Assembly: GCA_017561935.1 (NCBI GenBank)
Contig: JAFZBE010000026.1
Location: 30,669-94,668, forward strand
Reading direction: 5' to 3'
From: Bacteroidales bacterium
Lineage (GTDB): Bacteria; Bacteroidota; Bacteroidia; Bacteroidales; UBA3663
DNA length: 64,000 bases
A program made the position numbers and the translations under genes. Positions within the stretch are counted from its first letter, which is position 1. Every line of letters begins with the position of its first letter. Below are positions 1 through 6,604 of this stretch, one piece after another. The notes under the pieces were generated by a model. It saw nothing but the letters and a program-made list of their open reading frames with translations. It did no database searches and was not told the DNA's origin.

Positions 1-204
1 GAGGGCGGTATCGCGGGTGAACGACAGGTCGCTGATGGAAATCTTGCCGCCACCCTGCTCGGCGATCTTCGCACGGAGCGCCTCTTTCATTTCGGGTGTC
101 ATGTTATCCTTCATCGTCTGGAACTGTGACAGGTCACTGATGCGGTTCCACACCTGATATTGGGATGCTTGGATGATCTTTACTTCGCTTTGATATTTGG
201 ACAT
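1..204 (-). CDS. SRPBCC-family protein, N-terminal part (3' end outside window)
   Basis: The first 68 codons of a minus-strand gene are visible, beginning MSKYQSEVKIIQ. The pattern, with a short strand, then SQYQVWNRISDLSQF and a long charged helix, is the usual opening of the START/polyketide-cyclase-like (SRPBCC) fold, a hydrophobic ligand-binding fold whose ligand cannot be told from sequence. It lies directly downstream of pyrE on the same strand, separated by a 57-base G-rich repeat, so co-transcription with pyrE is likely. Fold assignment rests on overall pattern only. The C-terminal part lies beyond the window. Confidence 0.7.
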   Translation of the reverse strand, partial: MSKYQSEVKIIQASQYQVWNRISDLSQFQTMKDNMTPEMKEALRAKIAEQGGGKISISDLSFTRDTAL

Positions 205-210
205 GGGATT

Positions 211-261
211 GGGGGTTAAGAGGGGTTTGAGGGGTTTGAAGGGTTCGAGGGGTTTGAGGGG
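211..261. repeat. GGGTTTGA-type low-complexity repeat
   Basis: Five tandem imperfect copies of a 9-10 base motif (GGGGTTTGA, GGGTTTGAA, GGGTTCGAG) fill the gap between the pyrE stop and the next gene. The same motif on the opposite strand recurs at 49591-49652 and 55575-55641, each time directly after the stop codon of a minus-strand gene. Confidence 0.8.
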
Positions 262-897
262 TTATTTTCCCCATTCGCTGGGGTTGGCGCGCCAGAGTTT
301 GAGGACCTCGATGTCGCTGGGCTGGATGTAGCCCTGTTCGGCGGCTTCGGCGACGAGCTCGGTGTAGTTGGAGAGAGTGGTCAGTTCGACACCAGCATCT
401 TTGAAAGCTTGTTGGGCCTGTGGGAACTGATAGGTGAAGATGGCTACCATACCGAGGACGTTGACCTTGGCCTGACGCAGGGCAGCCACGGCCTTGAGAC
501 TGGAGCCGCCAGTCGAGATGAGATCCTCGACGACAACCACATTCCAGCCTTCCTGCACCTGACCTTCGATGAGGTTGCCCATGCCGTGATCCTTGGGTGC
601 TGAGCGCACATAGACGAACGGCAGGCCAAGGGCATCGGCCACGAGAGCGCCTTGGGCGATGGCACCGGTGGCTACGCCTGCAATAGCATCAACCTTGTCG
701 CCATAGATACGCTGGACAGCACTGACGAGGCCCGTCTTGATGATGGTGCGGATATCGGGGAACGCAAGAGTCTTGCGATTGTCGCAATAGATGGGTGAAT
801 GCCAACCCGAAGCCCAGGTGAAGGGTTCGTTGGGCTGCAACTTGACGGCCTTGATGGCCATGAGCTTTTCAGCTACAAGACGTTCGATAGTTTTCAT
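262..897 (-). CDS. pyrE: Orotate phosphoribosyltransferase
   Basis: The 211-residue protein transfers phosphoribose from PRPP to orotate, giving orotidine 5'-monophosphate in cytosolic pyrimidine synthesis. It has the N-terminal segment FTWASGWHSPIYCDNR, with the substrate-binding SPIY turn, and near residues 120-133 the PRPP-binding loop VVVVEDLISTGGSS. Length is typical of bacterial PyrE. A TAACTTTG -7 box lies 40 bases upstream of the start. The SRPBCC gene follows in the same direction. No anomaly seen. Confidence 0.97.
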   Translation of the reverse strand: MKTIERLVAEKLMAIKAVKLQPNEPFTWASGWHSPIYCDNRKTLAFPDIRTIIKTGLVSAVQRIYGDKVDAIAGVATGAIAQGALVADALGLPFVYVRSAPKDHGMGNLIEGQVQEGWNVVVVEDLISTGGSSLKAVAALRQAKVNVLGMVAIFTYQFPQAQQAFKDAGVELTTLSNYTELVAEAAEQGYIQPSDIEVLKLWRANPSEWGK

Positions 898-936
898 ATT
901 CTATGTTTGAACATTAATAGTTTCACTATATCGTTG

Positions 937-944
937 CAAAGTTA
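937..944 (-). promoter_or_regulatory. Putative -7 box of pyrE
   Basis: Read on the minus strand the sequence is TAACTTTG, matching the Bacteroidetes TAnnTTTG element. No convincing TTTG is seen 19-21 bases upstream. The predicted start of transcription would be about 30 bases before the pyrE ATG. Confidence 0.55.
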
Positions 945-1047
945 ACGCAAAAAATTGACTTTTCGCGTGTACGCACGAACAAATTTGCAAAAATATGGGT
1001 AAAAAAGGTGAATTGCGAAGAAAAATGGCATTTTGAGGGGGCAATGA

Positions 1048-1740
1048 CTAACCTCTGGAAAATGCAAGGGTCAGCACACTGAGGCGCACGTCGGGCACCG
1101 ATTGAAGCAGTGCGTCGGCGGCGGCCACTACCGTCGAACCCGTGGTCAGCACATCATCGACGAGGAGGACATGCTTGGAGGCAAGTCGCTCGGGATGACG
1201 CACCGAGAAGGACCCCTCGACATTCCGATAACGCTCTTCGTTCGACAAGCCAATCTGCGAACGGGTGTAGCGCCGTTTGCGAAGACATCCCGATTCCAAC
1301 GGTATGTGCCATGCTTTGGTCAACACCTCGACGATGCCCGCACATTGGTTGTAGCCTCGGAACAGCAAACGAAGGGGATGAAGCGGAATGGGAACGATGA
1401 CGTCGATGTCGTAGGGCCACCCCTCTCCTCCCTCTTCGATAGCTGCCATTTGCAGTTCCTGGACAAACAGACGGGTGGTCCAGGCGTTCAACCATGGGCG
1501 GTCGTTGAACTTCGACTGGCGCAGAATTGCTCCGAAAGGCTCCTTCTGTCCATAGTAACAGTAGGCTGTGGCATGTTCGAAAGGGAAACGTCCGAACAAA
1601 CGTCGCTCGACATCGTTGTTGGGATGTTCGGCATGTACCCTGGGAAGCAAAGGAAGGCAACGCAAACAGACACCCTCCTCCTGCGGCAGCAGGGTGCTGT
1701 CGCAATAGGGACACCGGCGGGGAAGGATGAGATTGAGCAT
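1048..1740 (-). CDS. comF: ComF-family phosphoribosyltransferase-like protein
   Basis: A 230-residue ComF-type protein, the family linked to DNA uptake and recombination in competent bacteria. It starts MLNLILPRRCPYC, with an N-terminal zinc-ribbon-like pair of CxxC motifs (CPYC and CLRC), followed by a type I phosphoribosyltransferase domain with the loop HVLLVDDVLTTGST near residue 190. The frame is open upstream to 1869, but that extension is encoded by an inverted-repeat element, so the ATG at 1740 just before the zinc ribbon is preferred. It is the last gene of a probable prmC-recX-comF run. Confidence 0.88.
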   Translation of the reverse strand: MLNLILPRRCPYCDSTLLPQEEGVCLRCLPLLPRVHAEHPNNDVERRLFGRFPFEHATAYCYYGQKEPFGAILRQSKFNDRPWLNAWTTRLFVQELQMAAIEEGGEGWPYDIDVIVPIPLHPLRLLFRGYNQCAGIVEVLTKAWHIPLESGCLRKRRYTRSQIGLSNEERYRNVEGSFSVRHPERLASKHVLLVDDVLTTGSTVVAAADALLQSVPDVRLSVLTLAFSRG

Positions 1741-1761
1741 TGGAAAGTGGGGACGATGGGA

Positions 1762-1847
1762 GACCCCCTCATTCCCCCTGCTTAGGGGGAGGACTTGCCT
1801 GTCCGGGGCTTGATTCTTCCCCCTAAGCAGGGGGATAAGAGGGGGTC
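1762..1847. repeat. Inverted-repeat (MITE/REP-like) element
   Basis: Arms at 1762-1790 and 1818-1847 are nearly perfect reverse complements, about 29 bp and built around CCCCCTGCTTAGGGGGA, separated by 27 bases. Each arm is itself partly palindromic (CCCCCT...AGGGGG). It fills the gap between recX and comF. It may be a small non-autonomous mobile or REP-type element. It could equally act as an mRNA hairpin. Confidence 0.75.
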
Positions 1848-1856
1848 TGGGAGGTG

Positions 1857-2324
1857 CTAACGTGTACAAGCGGCCAAGGCCCTTGAGATGACGTATGACT
1901 CGAAGCCACGTTGGGCGGCGAAGCGGAAGAGACGGGCACGATCGGCCTGCGAGAGGGGTTGATCGATGGTGCGCAGCTTGACGCTCAACAATTCCACACA
2001 GACCTGCAGGTACTCCTCGGGATCAATCTTTTCGTCGAAAGCCTCATCGATGAGAGCATCGTCGATGCCCTTGCCTCGGAGTGCGTAGGCAATCTTGATT
2101 TTGCCCCAATGGTCGAAACGGAACTTGTCGCTCACGAAGGCACGAGCATAACGTGCCTCGTCGAGAAATCCTTCACGGGTAAGCGCGCCGACCAGACGGG
2201 CCGCCTCCTGTTCCGAGAGGCCCCAAGAGAGCACCTTCTGGAAGATATCGTTAGGGCACTTCTCGGCCTGGCTGCACAGGGCGGCCGCTTTTTGCAGGGC
2301 TTGGTCGTAGGTCAGGGTCTTCAT
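1857..2324 (-). CDS. recX: Regulatory protein RecX
   Basis: A 155-residue RecX-like protein, the family that binds RecA filaments and restrains their activity. It consists of three-helix repeats typical of RecX: GLSEQEAARLVGALTREGFLDEARYARAFVSD is the most recognisable block, followed by WGKIKIAYALRGKGIDDALIDEAF. The start at MKTLTYDQ is chosen because the upstream open frame to 2402 is proline-rich and covers an intergenic palindrome. It lies between prmC and comF on the same strand and is probably read from the prmC promoter. Confidence 0.88.
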   Translation of the reverse strand: MKTLTYDQALQKAAALCSQAEKCPNDIFQKVLSWGLSEQEAARLVGALTREGFLDEARYARAFVSDKFRFDHWGKIKIAYALRGKGIDDALIDEAFDEKIDPEEYLQVCVELLSVKLRTIDQPLSQADRARLFRFAAQRGFESYVISRALAACTR

Positions 2325-2358
2325 AGGGGTTATATGGGGTGGTGATGATGGATTGGGT

Positions 2359-2372
2359 GGCCAAGCTTGGCC
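2359..2372. repeat. Perfect 14-bp palindrome between prmC and recX
   Basis: GGCCAAGCTTGGCC reads the same on both strands. It lies in the 77-base spacer between the prmC stop and the chosen recX start, so it would form a hairpin in the polycistronic mRNA. Confidence 0.7.
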
Positions 2373-2401
2373 GCGACTGAAATAGGGGGGGGACAGGGGC
2401 A

Positions 2402-3364
2402 CTATGTGGCACTGAGCACGGCCTTGATCATGCGGTCGCGGCCCGTGACATCGGCGCGGAGCTCGATGTTGGAGTAACCCATTGCTTCAAGCAGTTGACA
2501 CGTCGCCTGGCCAAAGGCTGTGTTGATTTCGAAATAGAGCGAACCGCCTTTGTTCAGGTGTTTTTGACCGAAACGGGCGATGGCCCGATAGAAGCGCAAC
2601 GGATCGTCGTCGGGCACGAAGAGGGCAAGGGCAGGCTCATGTTTCAGTACAATTTCCGACATCGCAGAGGCCTCGTTCCGACAGACGTAAGGCGGATTGC
2701 TGACGATGATATCGAAATGTTGATAACCTTGTGGAAAAGTTTCGTGTAGAGATGTTGATTTCGCTGAGGAATCCATGTTATCAACATAGCTAAGTATGTC
2801 GATTTGAACGAATTGCAAGTTATCAACATGTTGTTGACATGAATTAGTGCGAGCGATGTTCAAAGCAGGCGCCGAAACATCGAGGGCGAGGACCTTTGCG
2901 CCTTCGATAACACGTGCCAAACTGATGGCTATGCAACCCGATCCTGTGCCGACATCGCAGATGGTGAGAGGTGTCGCTTCGTCGTCGGACACGATGCGTG
3001 ACGGCAATCGACGCGAACGCGCATCATCGACAATCCAATCGACAAGTTCGGCCGTTTCGGGCCGGGGAATCAGCACGTCGGGACTCACCTTGAAACGTTC
3101 TCCGTAGAACCAAGCATAGCCCAGTGCCTGCTGGACGGGGATGCCCTGCTCCATCTGGACGATAATTTCCTTCAGACGGGTGCGCTGGTCCGCAGTCGGG
3201 ATACGATCGGGATGCAAGAGGCGATCGGTACGGGTGATACCGCACACCTCTTCGAGCAACATGTCGGAGAGGGCGCGCACCTCGCGTTCATCGTAGAGAG
3301 GCAATCCCTGCGAATCGGCTACCCGTGACAGCTTCGCGCGTAATAACTTTATGGTGTCAAGCAT
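2402..3364 (-). CDS. prmC: Peptide chain release factor N5-glutamine methyltransferase
   Basis: A 320-residue SAM-dependent enzyme that methylates the glutamine of the GGQ motif of release factors in the cytosol. The N-terminal helical domain (about 1-100) includes the QALGYAWFYGERFKV block. The Rossmann methyltransferase has the SAM motif ICDVGTGSGCIAISLA and the diagnostic catalytic NPPY (VSNPPYVCRNEA), near residue 225. A stretch between the SAM fold and NPPY is longer and more polar than usual. It is first in the run prmC, recX, comF. Confidence 0.96.
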   Translation of the reverse strand: MLDTIKLLRAKLSRVADSQGLPLYDEREVRALSDMLLEEVCGITRTDRLLHPDRIPTADQRTRLKEIIVQMEQGIPVQQALGYAWFYGERFKVSPDVLIPRPETAELVDWIVDDARSRRLPSRIVSDDEATPLTICDVGTGSGCIAISLARVIEGAKVLALDVSAPALNIARTNSCQQHVDNLQFVQIDILSYVDNMDSSAKSTSLHETFPQGYQHFDIIVSNPPYVCRNEASAMSEIVLKHEPALALFVPDDDPLRFYRAIARFGQKHLNKGGSLYFEINTAFGQATCQLLEAMGYSNIELRADVTGRDRMIKAVLSAT

Positions 3365-3368
3365 GGCG

Positions 3369-3376
3369 CAAAGTTA
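3369..3376 (-). promoter_or_regulatory. Putative -7 box of prmC
   Basis: TAACTTTG read on the minus strand ends only 4 bases before the prmC ATG at 3364. If used, the transcript would begin at or next to the start codon. No clear -33 box is visible. Confidence 0.45.
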
Positions 3377-3504
3377 GCGTATTTTTGTGAAATAATGGCA
3401 TAAAAAGGTGTCATAATTTCTAAAAAATATGCCATTTCTCACGAATTTCCACTAAAATAATATAATTATGTGCCCAAAAAGGGCAATAATTGAAGAAAAA
3501 TCAC

Positions 3505-3512
3505 TAAATTTG
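3505..3512 (+). promoter_or_regulatory. Putative -7 box of the envelope operon
   Basis: TAAATTTG fits TAnnTTTG and lies 29 bases upstream of the first gene of the plus-strand envelope operon. The -33 element is not convincing. Confidence 0.5.
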
Positions 3513-3540
3513 CGCACGATTTTTGGTATAAATACGAGAT

Positions 3541-5079
3541 ATGAAACTTTTTCGATATATATCAGGTCTGCTCTGCTGGGCTATCGTTGCCCTCGGGCTT
3601 TCCTCGTGCCTTGGCTCGAACGATTCGGAGACAGTTGAGACCAACCGATACAACTGCATCATAACGGCGTTCTCGCTCGAAGACAATTCCTCGGTCTGCT
3701 CCGGCCTTTCGAAGTATTCATTCACCATCGACAACTACGGGCTGAGCGATGACTCGATTCATGCACTCTTCCCCGACGACGGCATCATCTTTAACCCTGA
3801 TTCATTGCCTTGCGGGGCGATTGCAGATTCAGTGAAGATCTCGGTAAGCTATGCCTCGCCCGACAGTGCCTATCTGAATCTTTACGCACTCGATGGCACC
3901 TTGGGCCAGTATGCGGAATTCTCGACCGACTCGGCTTTCTATTTCGCCTCCTACCCCGATGCCCGCATGACCCTCGTGGCCCATGGCGGCAACCGCAAGA
4001 CCTACCACATCAAGGTCAACGTCCACAAGGTAGTGGGCGACACCATCATCTGGCATGACTACACCGACGAGCTTTGGGCCAACATGAACATCACCGACCA
4101 GCGCACCGACACCCTCGGGAAGACACTCTTCTGGTTTGTGGAGGAGAATGGTCAGAGCTACAAGGTGAGCACCTCGCAGCTCAGCGAGAACAGCCCCAAG
4201 GAATGGCAACCCATGTCCGACGTGAGCGTAGCCGAGGGAGAGCTGCTTGACCTCACCACCCTCTACAACTGGCATAATCAGTTCTATGCCATCGGCAAGA
4301 CCCAAGGCCGACTGATGACTTCGACCGATGGCTTCCACTGGGAGGTGGCAAGCAGCGGACATACGTTTGTGGCCATCTTGGGCAATCAATACCGCACCAA
4401 GGACGTCTTTGGAAACTGGAACCAGGATTCGCTGAACGTCATCGTCAAGGTGGATGATGCCTATCGTTTTGCCGTTTCGGCCGATGCCGCCAGCTGGCAT
4501 GTGGCACAACAGATACCCGAGGGCTTCCCCGTGACGGGCTTCACACGTCCCATCTGGACCGAGGCACGCAGCGACTATGGCAATCTCACCTCACGACTCT
4601 ACATCACCGGCGGCCTCACAGCTTCGGGACAATTCGTGTCGAGCACATGGTCGTGCGACGGCTGGTCGGACAACGTCCAGGGGCCCAACTGGGTGGAGTT
4701 CACGCAAGACGAAATGCCAGGCATGTATGGCGCTACGGTGCTCGAATATACACTCGACAGCGACAATCCGAAGACGTTCTGGCTGCTCCATCCGGGATTC
4801 ACTGCCACGGGCGACGTGCCTACCCACAAACTGTTCGGCAAGTACTACACTACGCTGTACTATTCGGAGGATAGTGGTGTGAGCTGGCATCGTCTGAGCC
4901 GCTACTATACCCAGTATGCCGACAATACGCCGATAGGCAAGGTGGCATGCAACTCGGCCTTCTTCGATCCCCACTCCTATCAGATGTATTTCTTTGGCGG
5001 TCGCCGTGCCGATGGCACGTTCAAGACCTCGGTTTGGGGTGGACAGCTGAACTCACTAACGTTCGATAAGCTACGTTGA
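3541..5079 (+). CDS. DUF6242-like lipoprotein
   Basis: A 512-residue lipoprotein: signal peptide with lipobox LSSC, Cys23 as predicted lipidation site. The remainder is beta-rich with repeated Trp/Gly/Tyr strands of the kelch or beta-propeller kind (for example FYAIGKTQGRLMTSTDGFHWE and MYFFGGRRADGTF). I associate it with the DUF6242 family, which in Bacteroidales sits just before the DUF6089, uppS, bamA and skp genes, as here. Its stop overlaps the next start by one base (TGATG), implying translational coupling. Molecular function is unknown; the position suggests an envelope role. Confidence 0.8.
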   Translation: MKLFRYISGLLCWAIVALGLSSCLGSNDSETVETNRYNCIITAFSLEDNSSVCSGLSKYSFTIDNYGLSDDSIHALFPDDGIIFNPDSLPCGAIADSVKISVSYASPDSAYLNLYALDGTLGQYAEFSTDSAFYFASYPDARMTLVAHGGNRKTYHIKVNVHKVVGDTIIWHDYTDELWANMNITDQRTDTLGKTLFWFVEENGQSYKVSTSQLSENSPKEWQPMSDVSVAEGELLDLTTLYNWHNQFYAIGKTQGRLMTSTDGFHWEVASSGHTFVAILGNQYRTKDVFGNWNQDSLNVIVKVDDAYRFAVSADAASWHVAQQIPEGFPVTGFTRPIWTEARSDYGNLTSRLYITGGLTASGQFVSSTWSCDGWSDNVQGPNWVEFTQDEMPGMYGATVLEYTLDSDNPKTFWLLHPGFTATGDVPTHKLFGKYYTTLYYSEDSGVSWHRLSRYYTQYADNTPIGKVACNSAFFDPHSYQMYFFGGRRADGTFKTSVWGGQLNSLTFDKLR

Positions 5080-5771
5080 TGCGCATGAAGAAATGGCTGT
5101 TGACCTGTCTTTTGACCACCGCCCTCTCCGCGACGATGGCACAAGAGAAGGAATACCTCTACGAAATAGGTGCTGGAACCGGTATCAGTTGGGGTTATGG
5201 TGACGTTAATGCCTCGAAGGCTGTCTATAACCCTTCCCTTTCGTACAGCCTCCTCTACCGCTACAACCTCAACCTGCGCTGGGCTTTAGCCGCAGAACTG
5301 CAGAGCGCGGGCATCAAGGGGGACACACGCGACTTCGATGCTGCCTTCCCGGGCGGCGACTATAACTTCAGCCGACGCTACTGGCAACTGCAAGTGCGTC
5401 CAGAGGTCCACTTCTGGAATTACGGACTGGGCAGCGACTATCGAGAGAAGAAACGCTATACCCCCTTCCTCACGGCAGGCCTCTCGGCCGGTCTGGTGAA
5501 CGGTGGTGACGAAGGCTCGTCGTTTGCGTTGGGCATCCCCTTCGGCGTGGGCTACAAATTCAAGATGGCCAAACGCTGGAATGCGCAGGTGACCTGTCTC
5601 TTCACCAAGACATTCAGCGATGAGCTCGACGGATGCGTCGATCCCGAATGCATCGAAACAAGTTCGCTCATCGACAACGACTGGATGGCATCGATCCAAT
5701 TCAGCGTGACCTTCGACTTCAAGGAACGTTGCATCGAATGCCACAACCAGAAGAATCAGATGAGGAAATGA
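5079..5771 (+). CDS. DUF6089-like outer-membrane beta-barrel protein
   Basis: A 230-residue protein with a signal peptide ending near SATMAQ. It is followed by alternating amphipathic strands (EYLYEIGAGTGISWGYGDVN, YSLLYRYNLNLRWALAAELQS) typical of a small 8-strand outer-membrane barrel and ends WMASIQFSVTFDF, a usual terminal barrel strand, followed by a short polar tail. ATG at 5079 overlaps the upstream stop. It resembles the DUF6089 family found in this operon context in Bacteroidales. The substrate or partner is unknown. The ATG at 5085 (MKKW) is an alternative start. Confidence 0.75.
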   Translation: MRMKKWLLTCLLTTALSATMAQEKEYLYEIGAGTGISWGYGDVNASKAVYNPSLSYSLLYRYNLNLRWALAAELQSAGIKGDTRDFDAAFPGGDYNFSRRYWQLQVRPEVHFWNYGLGSDYREKKRYTPFLTAGLSAGLVNGGDEGSSFALGIPFGVGYKFKMAKRWNAQVTCLFTKTFSDELDGCVDPECIETSSLIDNDWMASIQFSVTFDFKERCIECHNQKNQMRK

Positions 5772-5819
5772 CATTCATTTTGATCCCATCCTGACCAAAG
5801 ACAAATACAAGAACGCGAT

Positions 5820-6578
5820 ATGGCAAAACTTGAACAAATCGATAAGTCACGCACCCCCAAGTCGGTGGCCATCATCATGGACGGCAACGGACGTTGGGCC
5901 AAACTGCGTGGGAAAGATCGCTCCGAAGGCCACAAGGCCGGCATCGATTCTCTGCACGACTCTATTGAGGCCGCAAAATGGGCAGGTGTCGAGTACCTTA
6001 CCGTCTATGCCTTCTCGACCGAGAACTGGAATCGTCCGCAGAAGGAGGTTGACACGCTCATGAACCTCATCGCATACGCCGTCGAGCTGGAGACACCCGA
6101 CATGATCCGCAAGGGCGTGCGCCTCGGTATGATCGGCGACTTCAGCCGTGTACCCAAGTTTGCCATGGACAAGCTTCACTGGTCCATCGAACAAACCAAG
6201 CATTGCAAGGATATCACCCTCATCATCGCCCTAAGCTACAGTGCGCGATGGGAACTCGTCGATACGATGCAACGCCTGGCAAGGCAGTGCGTCGAAGGAA
6301 GCATCCGCCCAGAAGATATCGATCAGGAGATGATCAGCCGTAATCTGACCACTTCGTGGTACCCCGATCCAGATCTGCTGATTCGCACCGGCGGTGAGGA
6401 GCGTATCTCGAACTTCCTCCTCTGGCAGATCTCCTACTCTGAGCTTTACTTCACCCCCGTCCTTTGGCCCGACTTCCACCACGAGCAGTTCTACGATGCT
6501 ATTGTGGACTATCAGTCACGTGAACGTCGATTCGGCAAGACCAGCGCCCAGGTGCAGGCTGAAGCCAGCGCCCAATAA
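5820..6578 (+). CDS. uppS: Isoprenyl transferase (undecaprenyl diphosphate synthase)
   Basis: A 252-residue cis-prenyltransferase that elongates farnesyl diphosphate with isopentenyl diphosphate to give the C55 lipid carrier for peptidoglycan and O-antigen. Visible signatures are VAIIMDGNGRWAK (catalytic Asp and diphosphate binding), the AFSTENWNRP block and, in the C-terminal half, LLIRTGGEERISNFLLWQ followed by YSELYFTPVLWPDF. Length is typical. It lies between the DUF6089-like barrel and bamA, the usual order in this phylum. Confidence 0.97.
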   Translation: MAKLEQIDKSRTPKSVAIIMDGNGRWAKLRGKDRSEGHKAGIDSLHDSIEAAKWAGVEYLTVYAFSTENWNRPQKEVDTLMNLIAYAVELETPDMIRKGVRLGMIGDFSRVPKFAMDKLHWSIEQTKHCKDITLIIALSYSARWELVDTMQRLARQCVEGSIRPEDIDQEMISRNLTTSWYPDPDLLIRTGGEERISNFLLWQISYSELYFTPVLWPDFHHEQFYDAIVDYQSRERRFGKTSAQVQAEASAQ

Positions 6579-6604
6579 CTCAGTAATTACACATTATTAA
6601 ATTA

